Positions 9,192 to 19,400 of a stretch of 64,000 bases of DNA are shown here, in pieces. The position numbers and the translations under genes are program-made. Origin of the DNA: Mycolicibacterium hippocampi (GTDB taxonomy: Bacteria > Actinomycetota > Actinomycetes > Mycobacteriales > Mycobacteriaceae). Location of the stretch: assembly GCF_010723735.1 (NCBI RefSeq), contig NZ_BLLB01000002.1:4588001-4652000 (forward strand). The letters run 5' to 3'. The stretch's first letter is position 1. The number at the start of each line of letters is the position of its first letter. A model generated the notes under the pieces. That model was not told the origin of the DNA. It saw only the letters and a program-made list of their open reading frames with translations, and ran no database searches.

Positions 9192-11726
9192 CTAGGGTGA
9201 GCGGGTCCCGACCAGGACGACTGGTGGTTTCTCAGTTCGCGCCAGGTGGTCGACGGGCGGCACGGCGCGATTCTCGTAGTTGCGCGCGATCAGGGTCTTG
9301 CGCCCCGAGAGCCTGGTCCTGGCCCATTTGCCCAGCACTTTCCCGGCGACCCTGGGGGTCATCAACGCCGCCGGCGGTTTGACCAGATGAACGACTGCCA
9401 GGAACTCGTTGTAGGCGCCGGCGTCGTCGTGCACCAGTTCCATGACCCGGTCCATATACCAGGTCAGCACCCGGAAATAGAAGGGACGCTTTCGCTCGAC
9501 GTCCTGCAGCCAGTCGAACCGTAGATTCTGCTCACGGATCACGAACCACGCTGTGTCAGCCAACTTGCTGATCTTGCGGTAGTAGCGCCTCGGTAGCTCC
9601 GAGTGAACAGGACCGTACTTGGCAAGCAGAACCTGCATCTCGCGAACTTCCTTGAGCGCCAGAGTCATACCGAGGCCCGAAACGGGATCCGCGCTGGTGT
9701 AGGCGTCACCGACCGCCAGCAGGGCGCGCGGGAGACCACGCTTGTTCTCGTAGCGAAGCCGCAGCATGTTGGGATACCGGAAGTTGTAGATGGGTGACGC
9801 CGGCACCAAACCGTCGATGTTCTCACCCACCACCGCAGACGGCATGAAATCAGCGAACCGCCTGAACTCCTCTGCGGTGCGCGGCGGCGAATAGCAGTTG
9901 TAGGCAACAAGTGTGGTGGACAGAGTGCTGCGCGAGCTGTCGGTGTAGTACTGGGCGGCGTAGGTGTCCTCGTAGGGCCGGTACGCGTAGCAGATCATCA
10001 TCACCTTGTCGTCCCACTGCCGGCCCGGCGGCACCCGGTGGTACATGGTGGAGTAGAAGCAGTTGATGATGTCCTGCTCGACTTCCGGCGCCCCCACGCC
10101 GATGCGATCGAGGAAATCCGGGATGTGAGTGTTCTTGCCCGATGCGTCCACCACGAATTCGGCTGGTATGACCTCGAGTTCACCGTGCCCGCGGTCGACT
10201 GCAACTCCGAGGACGGTGTTGCTGTCGCGATCGTGAACCAGGTCGGCCACCTCGGACTCGTAGTGGAAGGCGATGCGGGGTTCGTCGTCGAGCCGGCGAC
10301 GGACGCACCATTCGAGCAGGGGGCGACCGGCGCAGACGATGTTGATGTCGCCGGTACCGGGTTTCTTCCAGGCGCCACCGAGCCGGATGCGGTACTGGGC
10401 CGCCATGTCGACATCGAAGGCGCCCTCGCGCACCATGTCGTCGACAATGCCGGGAAACAGTCGCTCCAACTCGATTCGGCCCGCGGTCAGAAGGTGATGC
10501 AGGTGCCAACCCTGGGCGGCGCCGGGCCTGCCTTCACGGCGCCGGTGCGGCTCGTCCTTCTCGAGGACGACGACCCGTTCGAAGGTGTCGCTGAGCACCT
10601 TGGCCGCGGCGATGCCGGCAATGCTGCCGCCGACCACCACCGCGGTCCCACGGCCCCGCTGCCGTGTGTCGGCCAGGTCGAGCTTCGAATAGTCCAGGTG
10701 CGGCAGGTTGCGCCGGCGGGCCGCCCCACTGGGGACGAATTTTTCGTAGTACAGACCGACACCGTGGGCGCCGTGCTCGTCGAGCCATCTGCGGGTGGCC
10801 TCGATCATGGGTCCTGGACCGCACAGATAGACGTCGGCGTCGCCATCGAACATGCCCGGCTCGAGGAGGTCGGTCACCGACCCCACGGCGCCGTCCCATC
10901 TGGGATCGGGCCGAGCGACGATGAGGTGCACCTGCAGACCGCTGATGCGGTTGTCCAGCTCCTCGAGTTCCCGTCGCTTGCAGAGATCCTCGACGTCGGT
11001 CACCCCGTAGAGCAGGTGCACCGGCTGCCCCGTCTCGGTATCGAGGCTCTGGGCCATGGCCAGGATCGCCGACAACCCGGTGCCTCCGGCCACCAGGACC
11101 ACCGGCCGCACCACCGGGCGTAGGTGGAAGCTGCCCTTGCTGCACCGCAGAGCGATGCGATCACCCGGTGCGGCCCTGTCCCGCAGGTATTCCGACATCG
11201 TCCCTTCGGGCAGCAGTCGGATGATGAACTCCAGTTCCGTGCAGCCGTCTGCAGGGTGGGCATAGGAGTAGTTCCGCCAGACGTCGGTGCCGGGAACACG
11301 CAGCTGTGCGAACTGCCCCGGCTGATAGTCGATCGCACCCATCTCGGAAATGTCGATGCGCAGCAACGCCGTCGACGGGGAGATCCGGTCGACTCCGGTG
11401 ACCGTCCCGTGGCCGGCTACCAGCTTCGCCGCGTTGTCGTCGGCCGGGTACTGCAGGTCGACCCGGCAGTCGGTGCTCGGGAGCGTCTGGCAGGTCAGTA
11501 CCTTGCCTGCGGCGCGCTCGACATCGGAGAGCCCTTCGGTACGGCCCATCTCGTAGTCGCCCGACGAACAGGTGGCCACGCAGGTGCCGCAGATCCCGCT
11601 CTGGCACTCGTTGACTATTGCGATGCCGTGTTCCTCGGCCGCTTCCAGAATCGTCTGCTCCGGTTGCACCGGCATCGTCTTGCACGTCCCGTCGGAGTAT
11701 CCGACGGTGACCTGGCGAACCACCAC
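9192..11726 (-). CDS. melG: ferredoxin-reductase-FAD monooxygenase fusion (MelG)
   Basis: 844-residue three-part redox protein. Part 1 (about 1-92) is a plant-type 2Fe-2S ferredoxin with ligands C41, C46, C49 and C79. Part 2 (about 105-335) is a ferredoxin-NAD(P) reductase: FAD motif RNYSYAHP, pyridine nucleotide motif GGTGLSAILAMA, and CGPGPM near the end. Part 3 (about 355-844) is an FAD-dependent oxidoreductase of the hydroxylase/geranylgeranyl-reductase type, starting with VVVGGSIAGIAAAKVL and carrying GDAYTSADPVSGLGM. This puts electron supply and a flavin active site in one chain. Equivalent to Rv1937 (about 839 residues). The substrate is unknown. Confidence 0.88.
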   Translation of the reverse strand: MVVRQVTVGYSDGTCKTMPVQPEQTILEAAEEHGIAIVNECQSGICGTCVATCSSGDYEMGRTEGLSDVERAAGKVLTCQTLPSTDCRVDLQYPADDNAAKLVAGHGTVTGVDRISPSTALLRIDISEMGAIDYQPGQFAQLRVPGTDVWRNYSYAHPADGCTELEFIIRLLPEGTMSEYLRDRAAPGDRIALRCSKGSFHLRPVVRPVVLVAGGTGLSAILAMAQSLDTETGQPVHLLYGVTDVEDLCKRRELEELDNRISGLQVHLIVARPDPRWDGAVGSVTDLLEPGMFDGDADVYLCGPGPMIEATRRWLDEHGAHGVGLYYEKFVPSGAARRRNLPHLDYSKLDLADTRQRGRGTAVVVGGSIAGIAAAKVLSDTFERVVVLEKDEPHRRREGRPGAAQGWHLHHLLTAGRIELERLFPGIVDDMVREGAFDVDMAAQYRIRLGGAWKKPGTGDINIVCAGRPLLEWCVRRRLDDEPRIAFHYESEVADLVHDRDSNTVLGVAVDRGHGELEVIPAEFVVDASGKNTHIPDFLDRIGVGAPEVEQDIINCFYSTMYHRVPPGRQWDDKVMMICYAYRPYEDTYAAQYYTDSSRSTLSTTLVAYNCYSPPRTAEEFRRFADFMPSAVVGENIDGLVPASPIYNFRYPNMLRLRYENKRGLPRALLAVGDAYTSADPVSGLGMTLALKEVREMQVLLAKYGPVHSELPRRYYRKISKLADTAWFVIREQNLRFDWLQDVERKRPFYFRVLTWYMDRVMELVHDDAGAYNEFLAVVHLVKPPAALMTPRVAGKVLGKWARTRLSGRKTLIARNYENRAVPPVDHLARTEKPPVVLVGTRSP

Positions 11727-11753
11727 AGGTTCAGCTCCTTCGTTGGCGGGTGA

Positions 11754-12863
11754 CTAGACGATGGCGAGGTGGGGCTTCTTGGCCAGGCGTGCGTTGAGAC
11801 GGGGCATGACCTCTTCGGCGAGCAGTCGCATCGACTCTTTCCACGGGCCCGGGTCGTCGCGGTAGTCGAACCCCAGGATCAACAGGTGTCCGAAGCCGCC
11901 GACCTGGTCGTAGGTGGCTTCGAGCTTGTCCACCACCGTCTCGACCGAACCGACCACAAATGTGTTCTCGGCGAGGTACTCGGGGGTCACGTCATCGTCG
12001 GGCACCGACGGGTTGTGCTTGTAGAACTTGGTCATGCCGAACATGCGGAAGGTCGGCAGCACGTACTCACGCATGTTGCGGCCCATCATGCCGTCGACGG
12101 CATAGCGGAACGCCTGTTCGTCCGTTTCGGCGACGACGACCTCGCGGACCAGGCGCCAATCGCGGCGATCCGGAGTGCGGCCGCTGCGAGCGGCGCCCTC
12201 GAGCACCGCATCCCAGTGCGTCGCAACGTAGTCGGTGTTGAGGTCGAGGCTCATGGGAAGGTAGCCCCGCTCACCGGCGAGCTTCAGCGTTTCCGAGCCC
12301 GCGCTGAAGCCGGTGACCCCGATCGGAGGGTGCGGCGCCTGGAACGGCTTTATGTGCCGCCTCATCAGACCCTCGAACATCGGCGCGATGCCGTTGACGT
12401 TCCAGTACTTCCCTCGGAACTCCCACGGCTGGTCCTCGGTCCAGACCTTCAGCATGATCTCGAGAGCTTCCCGGGTCATCTCGCGGTGCTCACCGTTCTG
12501 CCCGTCGACGTCGAACAGAGCCCAGTCACCCGGGATGCCACTGGCGCCTACGCCCAGCATGAACCGCCCCTGGGCGAGGTGGTCGAAGTAGGCAACGCGG
12601 TGGGCCAGTTCCACGGGGTGGTGGTAGGGCAGCAGATGGGCGCCCGGGGCGAGCTTGATCGACTTGGTACGCAGCAGCGCCTGAGCCAGCAGCAGGTCCG
12701 GAGCGCAGATCGGTTCCCACGGCACCGTGAAGTGCTCACCGACCCAGGCTTCGACGTAGCCCAATTGGTCAGCGAGCTCGATGATTTCGAGGTCCCACTG
12801 AGTTGCGTCGTACAGACTCCGCTCCGGCGGGTGCGCCGGCATGAGAAATATCCCGATCTCCAT
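11754..12863 (-). CDS. melF: LLM-class flavin-dependent monooxygenase (MelF)
   Basis: 369-residue bacterial luciferase-like TIM-barrel monooxygenase, first gene of the mel2-type operon. I chose the ATG at 12863 (MEIGIFLMPAHPPERS) because GAGGAAGG lies 7 bp upstream and the length equals that recalled for Rv1936; a longer frame to 12962 would run across the promoter. Family signatures include VGEHFTVPWEP near 48-58, GRFMLGVGASGIPGDW near 112 and ITGF-like VTGFSAGS. The coenzyme may be FMNH2 from MelI or F420; sequence alone does not decide. Confidence 0.9.
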   Translation of the reverse strand: MEIGIFLMPAHPPERSLYDATQWDLEIIELADQLGYVEAWVGEHFTVPWEPICAPDLLLAQALLRTKSIKLAPGAHLLPYHHPVELAHRVAYFDHLAQGRFMLGVGASGIPGDWALFDVDGQNGEHREMTREALEIMLKVWTEDQPWEFRGKYWNVNGIAPMFEGLMRRHIKPFQAPHPPIGVTGFSAGSETLKLAGERGYLPMSLDLNTDYVATHWDAVLEGAARSGRTPDRRDWRLVREVVVAETDEQAFRYAVDGMMGRNMREYVLPTFRMFGMTKFYKHNPSVPDDDVTPEYLAENTFVVGSVETVVDKLEATYDQVGGFGHLLILGFDYRDDPGPWKESMRLLAEEVMPRLNARLAKKPHLAIV

Positions 12864-13087
12864 CTTCAACCTTCCTCGGTCATGGCCCACAGCCCGAACA
12901 TCGCGGCGGCGACCCGGGATCTCCGGCGCCTGCGGATGCGATGTACACCACAGTACTAACAAGATACATCGTCGAACGCAAGAGCCAGTTGTCTTGGCAA
13001 TTTAACTTCGAATGCGATTTCAGCTCGCGTATCGGCTATGGACATTATGGGATGTGACCCCGTAACCTCCTGGAGGTCGGACCCACC
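12864..13087. promoter_or_regulatory. divergent control region melF / echA13
   Basis: 224 bp between divergent operons, AT-rich in 12940-13020. CGATGTA (12939-12945) and TACATCG (12965-12971) form a perfect 7-bp inverted repeat around 19 bp. Nested in it is GTACT-AACAA-GATAC at 12953-12967, resembling the element upstream of the mce3R-like gene. GGAGG at 13073-13077 is the ribosome site for the GTG at 13088. In M. tuberculosis the corresponding Rv1935c-Rv1936 region is a Mce3R target. Confidence 0.6.
12939..12971. promoter_or_regulatory. candidate Mce3R operator (33-bp inverted element)
   Basis: CGATGTA...TACATCG with an internal AGTACT palindrome. It shares AGATACAT (12962-12969) with the opposite strand at 4376-4383 in the mce control region. 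Binding by Mce3R is inferred. Confidence 0.45.
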
Positions 13088-14098
13088 GTGGGCATTACGG
13101 CGCCGCTGCGGCCCGCCGGACCGCCCGAGGACACCGCAACCGTCGCGTTCATCGGCCGTGCGGTTTTCACTCATGAAGGGAGTACTGCGTTGCAGGACTT
13201 CGACTGCCAGTTCGAATTCGTCGGCTACGAGCTCGTGGAGCGGGGACGCGTCGCGGTCATCACTCTCGATCGGCCCAAACAGCGCAATGCCCAGAACCGC
13301 GGCATGCTCGTCGAGCTGGGTGTGGCGTTCGAACGGGCCGAGATCGACGACACCGTCCGCGTCGTGGTACTGCGCGGGGCGGGCCCGTCGTTCTCGGCAG
13401 GACACGACCTGGGCTCCTCCGACGACGTCCGCGAACGCGCGCCGGGTCCGGGCCAGCACCCCACGTACGGGTGCGACGGCGGCACGTTGGGGGGTGTGGA
13501 GTCCCGGCACCGCCAGGAGTGGCACTACTTCTTCGAGAACACCCGGCGATGGCGCAATCTGCGCAAGATCACGATCGCCGAAGTGCATGGGATGGTGTTG
13601 TCGGCCGGTCTGATGCTCGCGTGGTGCTGTGATCTCATCGTGGCCGGCGAGGACACCGTGTTCGCCGATGTCGTGGGAACCCGACTGGGCATGTGCGGTG
13701 TGGAGTTCTTCGGTCACCCGTGGGAGTTCGGGCCCCGCAAGGCCAAGGAGCTGCTGCTCACCGGGGACGCGCTGGGCGCCGACGAAGCACATGCGCTCGG
13801 CATGGTGAGCAAGGTCTTCCCTGACGACCAGTTATCGGACTGTACAGTCGAATTCGCAACTCGCATAGCCAAATTGCCCACGGCAACCGCCCTGTTCATC
13901 AAGGAGTCGGTGAACCAGACGGTCGATGCCATGGGATTCTCCACCGCGCTGGATGCCTGTTTCTCGATCCACCAGCTCAACCACGCGTACTGGGCCGAGA
14001 TCACCGGCGACCGGCTGGGCATCGGCACCGTCGAGCACGGACTGGAGGACTGGCGGCTCGCGCCGGAGATTCTGCCCGCAGGCAAGAACCAACCCTGA
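13088..14098 (+). CDS. echA13: enoyl-CoA hydratase/isomerase family protein (EchA13-like)
   Basis: Crotonase-fold enzyme for CoA-ester hydration in beta-oxidation. The core shows VAVITLDRPKQRNAQN, FSAGHDLGSS (oxyanion loop), and VHGMVLSAGLMLAWCCDLIVAGEDTVFAD. Two starts are possible: GTG at 13088 (336 residues; GGAGG 10 bp upstream) or TTG at 13190 (302 residues; GAAGGGAG 7 bp upstream). The shorter form fits the usual family length better because the fold begins near VGYELVERG. It is divergent from melF and 15 bp upstream of fadE17. Equivalent to Rv1935c. Confidence 0.87.
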   Translation: MGITAPLRPAGPPEDTATVAFIGRAVFTHEGSTALQDFDCQFEFVGYELVERGRVAVITLDRPKQRNAQNRGMLVELGVAFERAEIDDTVRVVVLRGAGPSFSAGHDLGSSDDVRERAPGPGQHPTYGCDGGTLGGVESRHRQEWHYFFENTRRWRNLRKITIAEVHGMVLSAGLMLAWCCDLIVAGEDTVFADVVGTRLGMCGVEFFGHPWEFGPRKAKELLLTGDALGADEAHALGMVSKVFPDDQLSDCTVEFATRIAKLPTATALFIKESVNQTVDAMGFSTALDACFSIHQLNHAYWAEITGDRLGIGTVEHGLEDWRLAPEILPAGKNQP

Positions 14099-14113
14099 CC
14101 GGAGGAAACCGCA

Positions 14114-15364
14114 GTGGACGCCGACTACCCGCCACAAGCCGAGGCATTCCGCGATCGCATCCGCGCGTTCCTCGCCGAACACCTGCCGCCGGACTGGTCC
14201 GGCGGCGGTGCGCTCACACCTGCAGAGCGCGGGACGGTCGCGCGCAGATGGCGCCAGTCGTTGGCCGAAGCGGGCCTGGTCGCGGTCTCCTGGCCCGAAC
14301 AGTACGGCGGTGCAGGACTTTCCGTTCTCGAGCAGGTGGTACTGGACGAGGAGTTCGCCCGCGCCGGCGCGCCCGAACGTGCCGAGAACGACCTGCTGGG
14401 AATCCAGCTGCTCGGAAACACCCTGATCGCGCTGGGCACCGAGGAGCAGAAGAGGCATTTCCTGCCGCGCATCCTGTCCGCCGAGGACCGCTGGTGCCAG
14501 GGGTTCTCCGAGCCCGAAGCAGGCTCGGACCTGGCTTCCGTGCGGACCTCGGCCACCCTCGAAGATGACGAATGGGTGCTCAACGGCCAGAAGACCTGGA
14601 CGTCGGCCGGCCCCACCGCGAACTGGATATTCGTGCTGGCCCGCACCGATCCGGATGCGCCGAAACACAAAGGGCTTTCGCTGCTGCTGGTGCCTATCGC
14701 TCAACCGGGCGTCGTCGTCCGGCCGATCGTCAACGCCGCCGGGCACGCGTCCTTCAGCGAGGTGTTCTTCACCGATGCCCGCACCCGGGAGACGAACGTG
14801 GTCGGCCGGGTCGGCCAAGGATGGCCTGCCGCCATGTCGGTGCTCGGCTTCGAGCGTGCCTCGCAGGTCACCACGGCGGCGATCAACTTCGGTCGCGACT
14901 GGGATCGGTTGTGGGCGCTCGCGCGTGACCGGGGCCTGCACACTGATGCGCACATCCGCGATGGGTTGGCCTGGTGTTATTCGCGCGTCCAGCTGATGCG
15001 CTACCAGGGGTACCGGGGGCTGACATCGCTGCTGTCCGGGCACCAGCCGGGCCGCGAGGCGGCGATCAGCAAGGTCATCTGGAGTGAGTACTTCCGGCGA
15101 TACACCGAGTTGGCCGTCGAAATCCTCGGCCTCGAGGCCCTCGGTCCCATGGGGCCGGGCAATGGAGAGGCATTGATAGTGCCGGAGCCCGGGACGCCGA
15201 ACTCGGCGGCGTGCTGGATGGACGAGCTGCTCTATGCGCGGGCCTCGACCATCTACGCCGGCAGTTCGCAGATCCAGCGCAACGTGATCGGCGAGCAACT
15301 GCTCGGGCTACCCAAAGAACCCGTAGGCCGCATCCCCGAGCTGGCCGGACACGGGCGGCACTGA
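14114..15364 (+). CDS. fadE17: acyl-CoA dehydrogenase (FadE17-like)
   Basis: 416-residue FAD-dependent acyl-CoA dehydrogenase. The GTG start follows GGAGGAA. Visible family motifs: WPEQYGGAGLSVLEQVVLDEE near 57-77, WCQGFSEPEAGSDLASV near 128-144 (flavin/substrate loop), WTSAGPTANWIFVLARTD, and a C-terminal IYAGSSQIQRNVIGEQLLGLP typical of actinobacterial FadE. It is separated from fadE18 by 1 bp. In mycobacteria such adjacent FadE pairs often form alpha2beta2 heterotetramers acting on sterol side chains or rings, so a FadE17-FadE18 heteromer is likely. Confidence 0.92.
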   Translation: MDADYPPQAEAFRDRIRAFLAEHLPPDWSGGGALTPAERGTVARRWRQSLAEAGLVAVSWPEQYGGAGLSVLEQVVLDEEFARAGAPERAENDLLGIQLLGNTLIALGTEEQKRHFLPRILSAEDRWCQGFSEPEAGSDLASVRTSATLEDDEWVLNGQKTWTSAGPTANWIFVLARTDPDAPKHKGLSLLLVPIAQPGVVVRPIVNAAGHASFSEVFFTDARTRETNVVGRVGQGWPAAMSVLGFERASQVTTAAINFGRDWDRLWALARDRGLHTDAHIRDGLAWCYSRVQLMRYQGYRGLTSLLSGHQPGREAAISKVIWSEYFRRYTELAVEILGLEALGPMGPGNGEALIVPEPGTPNSAACWMDELLYARASTIYAGSSQIQRNVIGEQLLGLPKEPVGRIPELAGHGRH

Positions 15365-15365
15365 C

Positions 15366-16463
15366 ATGGATTTCCGCTACCGCACCGAGCATGACGACCT
15401 GCGCGCGTCACTGCGCGGCCTGCTGAATGCGGTCGCGCCCCCGGCACGGGTCCGCGAAGTGGCAGCGGCGGACGGACACGACCGGGAACTCTGGCGCCGG
15501 CTCTGCGCCGACCTCGAACTTCCCGGCCTGCACCTGTCACCGGCCGACGGCGGGGCCGGCGGCACATTGGTCGAAGCCGCGATCGTCTTCGAGGAACTCG
15601 GCCGTGCGCTCACGCCGGTGCCGTTGGCGGCCACGGTGTTCGCGATCGAAGCTGTGCGCCGGCTCGGGGACGGACAGCAGCGGGCCAGGCTGTTGCCCGG
15701 GCTGCTGTCCGGAGAGCGGATAGGAACACTTGCCGCCACCGCACCCGATGTCACCGACCCGGCCGCGGCGACCGTGCGGGCCGAGCGAGCAGGCCCAGAC
15801 ACGGTGCTCTACGGGTCCTGCACGCCTGTGTTGCACGGGCACGTCGCGGATCTGTTCGTGGTTCCCGCGGCGGTCGACGGCCGGGTCGTCCTGCATGTGG
15901 TGCCGGCAGACTCCCCCGGCGTCGCGGTCGAACAGCTGCCCTCGTTTGATGCCACCCGGCCTGTCGCCCGGCTTCGGCTGGATCGGGCGCCGGCCGAGCC
16001 GCTCGACGCGGGGCGGTCCGACGGGGTCGAGCAGGTGCTGGACACCGCGAGAGTGCTGCTGGCCGCCGAGATGCTGGGCGGCGCCGAGGCCTGTCTGGCG
16101 ATGGCGGTCCAACATGCCCGCAGCCGAACACAGTTCGCGCGGCCAATCGGCTCGTTCCAGGCGGTCAAACATCTCTGCGCCGAGATGATGATCGAGATCG
16201 ACGCCACCCGTGCGGCGGTGATGTTCGCCGCCATGAGCGCAACCGACCCCGATGAGTTGCGCATCGCCGGACCGCTGGTCAAGGCCCAGGCCGCCGACAC
16301 CTTCACGCTGTGTGCCGGCTCCGCGTTCCAGGTCCACGGCGGAATCGCCTTCACCTGGGAACACGACATGCACCTGTATTACCGCAGAGCCAAGACCACC
16401 GAGGCCCTGTTCGGCGGCAGCGTGCACCACCGCAGCCTGCTCGCCGACCGAGTAGGCCTCTAG
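15366..16463 (+). CDS. fadE18: acyl-CoA dehydrogenase (FadE18-like)
   Basis: 365-residue, shorter acyl-CoA dehydrogenase, likely the partner of the upstream FadE. The N-terminal FadE helices (MDFRYRTEHDDLRASLRGLL) and C-terminal four-helix domain with YRRAKTTEALFGGSVHHR are present. The central ...PVGSFQAVKH-type segment appears as FARPIGSFQAVKHLCAEM, and CAGSAFQVHGGIAFTWEHDMHLY follows. The small middle domain is less conserved than in FadE17, usual for the non-catalytic partner of mycobacterial heteromeric pairs. Equivalent to Rv1933c. Confidence 0.9.
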   Translation: MDFRYRTEHDDLRASLRGLLNAVAPPARVREVAAADGHDRELWRRLCADLELPGLHLSPADGGAGGTLVEAAIVFEELGRALTPVPLAATVFAIEAVRRLGDGQQRARLLPGLLSGERIGTLAATAPDVTDPAAATVRAERAGPDTVLYGSCTPVLHGHVADLFVVPAAVDGRVVLHVVPADSPGVAVEQLPSFDATRPVARLRLDRAPAEPLDAGRSDGVEQVLDTARVLLAAEMLGGAEACLAMAVQHARSRTQFARPIGSFQAVKHLCAEMMIEIDATRAAVMFAAMSATDPDELRIAGPLVKAQAADTFTLCAGSAFQVHGGIAFTWEHDMHLYYRRAKTTEALFGGSVHHRSLLADRVGL

Positions 16464-16487
16464 AACCACGCCCGAGAGGAACCGACG

Positions 16488-19400
16488 ATGAACACCGGGA
16501 TCACCCTCAGCGACGCCCTCGCGCGTCACGCGCTCATCAGGCCCGACGCGTCCGCGCTGGTGGCCCCCCGGCGCCGCATCACCTTCGGTGAACTCGACGA
16601 ACGTGTGAGTCGGCTGGCGTGCGCGCTGGCGGCACGCGGGGTCAGGCCCGGCGACCGGGTCGCGGTTCTCGGACTCAACAGCATCGAACTGGTCGAGTCC
16701 TGGCTGGCCGCACTGCGTCTGGGCGCCATCGCGGTTCCGGTGAACTTCCGACTGTCGGGCGAGGAGATCGCTTACGTCCTCGCCGACAGTGGGGCTGCCG
16801 CCATCGTCGTGGACCTGGCGCTCGAACCGGCGGTGGAGCAGGCGCGTTCGAAACTTCCGTCGCTGCACGCCGTCTTGACCATCGGCGGGCACCTGGAGCA
16901 GACGATCGCCGCAGCAGACCCCGACCCGGGCCGCCTCGCCGTCAGCGACGACGCGCCGGCCTTCATCATGTACACGTCGGGAACCACCGGCTTCCCGAAA
17001 GGGGCTGTCCTCACCCACCGCAACCTCTACCTGCATGCGTTCAGCTCGATTGCCACGCTGGGCCACCGGGACGACGATCACTGCTGGATGGCGGTGGCAC
17101 CGCTGTTCCACACCGCCGGGGTGTCCGGGATGCTGCCGACCTTCCTCACCGGTGGGACCACGGTCATCCCGCCGTCGGGCAGCTTCGATCCGAACGCCAT
17201 CGTCACCACCATCGTCGACGAAGGCGTCACCTCCTGCTGGATGACCCCGGCGCAGTGGCAGGCTGTCTGCGCACTTCCCGATCTCGAGACCCGTGATCTG
17301 TCGAGACTTCGACGGGTGTGGTGGGGTGCAGCACCGGCGTCGACATCCCTGCTGCGCAAGATGACCGACACGTTCTCCGACGCAGAGATCATCGCCGCAT
17401 TCGGCCAGACCGAGTGCAGCCCCATCACCTGTCTGCTCCGTGGTGACGACTCGATCCGGAAGATCGGATCGGTGGGCACTCCGATGCTCAACGTCGCGGT
17501 CCGGGTGGTCGACAGCGAGATGAACGACGTGGTCCCGGGCGAGGTCGGTGAGATCGTCTACCTCGGTCCGCTGGTGATGAAGGAGTACTGGAACAAACCC
17601 CTCGAGACTGCCGAGGCGTTTCGCGGCGGCTGGTTCCACTCCGGCGACCTCGTCAGACGGGATGAAGACGGCTACGTCTATGTGGTGGATCGGAAAAAGG
17701 ACATGATCATCTCCGGTGGCGAGAACATCTACAGCGCCGAGGTGGAGAACGCCGTCGCCACCCATCCCAAGGTCGCCGAGGTCGCGGTCATCGGTGTGCC
17801 CCATCCGAAATGGGGCGAGACACCGCTCGCGGTCATCGTGCCGCACGAACCTGCCGATCCACCGACCGATGCAGAGATCGAGTCACACTGCCGCGAGCAG
17901 TTGGCCCACTACAAGTGCCCGCAGTACGTACACACAGTCGACGCACTCCCCCGCAACCCCGCCGGCAAGGTCCTCAAAGGCCGACTTCGCGACGAGCACG
18001 GCACGCTGATCTCCTACGCGGCAGGACCGACCGATGCCGAGCTGCTCGACGAGACGATCGGGGCGAACTTCGAGCGCACCGCCGTGATGTATCCCGAGGT
18101 GGAGGCACTCGTCGACGTCCCCAGCGGCCGGCGGTGGAGCTACGGTGAGCTCAACACCGAAATCGACGTGGTGGCACGCTCATTGATGGCCAGCGGTATC
18201 GAGAAGGGCGACCGGGTCGGGATCTGGGCGCCCAACTGCCCGGAGTGGACGATCCTGCAGTACGCCACCGCCAGGATCGGCGCGATACTGGTCACGATCA
18301 ACCCCGCCTACCGCACCCATGAGCTGGCCTATGTGCTCGAGCACTCCGGTGTTCGTCTTCTCGTCTCAGCCGCGGAGTTCAAGAGCTCCGACTACCGCGC
18401 CATGGTCGCCGAAGTCCGCCCGGATCTGCCCGGCCTGCGCGAGGTGTTGTTCTTGGGCACCGACGACTGGCACACACTGGGCGAACGAGCCGGGCTGGTG
18501 TCCGACGGCGAACTGCGACACCGCATCGCGGGGTTGACACCCGGCGATCCCATCAACATCCAATACACCTCGGGCACAACCGGTTCGCCCAAGGGCGCCA
18601 CGCTGTCGCACCGAAACATCCTGAACAACGGGTACTTCGTCACCGAACTCATCGGGTTCGGACCGGGTGACCGGCTCTGCATACCGGTGCCGTTCTACCA
18701 CTGTTTCGGAATGGTCATGGGCAATCTCGGCTGTACGACCCACGGTGCCACCATGGTGATCCCAGCGGCCGGGTTCGATCCAGCAGCGACGCTGGCGGCC
18801 GTCGAAGCGGAACGCTGCACGGCGCTGTACGGGGTGCCGACCATGTTCATCGCCATGCTCGGCCACCCCGACCTCGCGGATCGCGACGTCTCCTCGCTGC
18901 GGACCGGGATCATGGCAGGGTCACCATGCCCGGTGGAAGTGATGAAGCGCTGTGTCAACGAGCTCAACATGTCCGAGGTCGGAATCGCCTACGGCATGAC
19001 CGAGACCTCGCCGGTGTCCTGCCAGACGCTGATCGACGACGACCTCGAGCGTCGTACCGCAACGGTCGGCCGCGCCCACCCGCATGTGGAGATCAAGATC
19101 GTCGAGCCCGACTCCGGCAGAATCGTCAAACGTGGGACACCGGGCGAATTCTGCACCCGCGGATACTCGGTGATGCGGGGCTACTGGTGTGACGACCAGA
19201 AGACCGGACAGGCGATCGACACCGACGGCTGGATGCACACCGGCGATCTCGCCGTGATGCGCGACGACGGCTACTGCACGATCGTCGGACGCATCAAGGA
19301 CATTGCGATCCGCGGTGGCGAGAATGTGTATCCGCGTGAGGTCGAGGAATTCCTGCACACCCATCCCGATATCGATGACGTGCAGGTGATCGGCGTCCCC

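Noticed and set aside
10038..11123. 361-codon plus-strand frame opposite melG
   Set aside because: Antisense shadow; melG has ferredoxin and FAD motifs across the whole stretch.
15537..17846. 769-codon minus-strand frame
   Set aside because: Opposite fadE18 and the fadD fusion, both with catalytic motifs; the frame has no recognisable domain and typical antisense composition.
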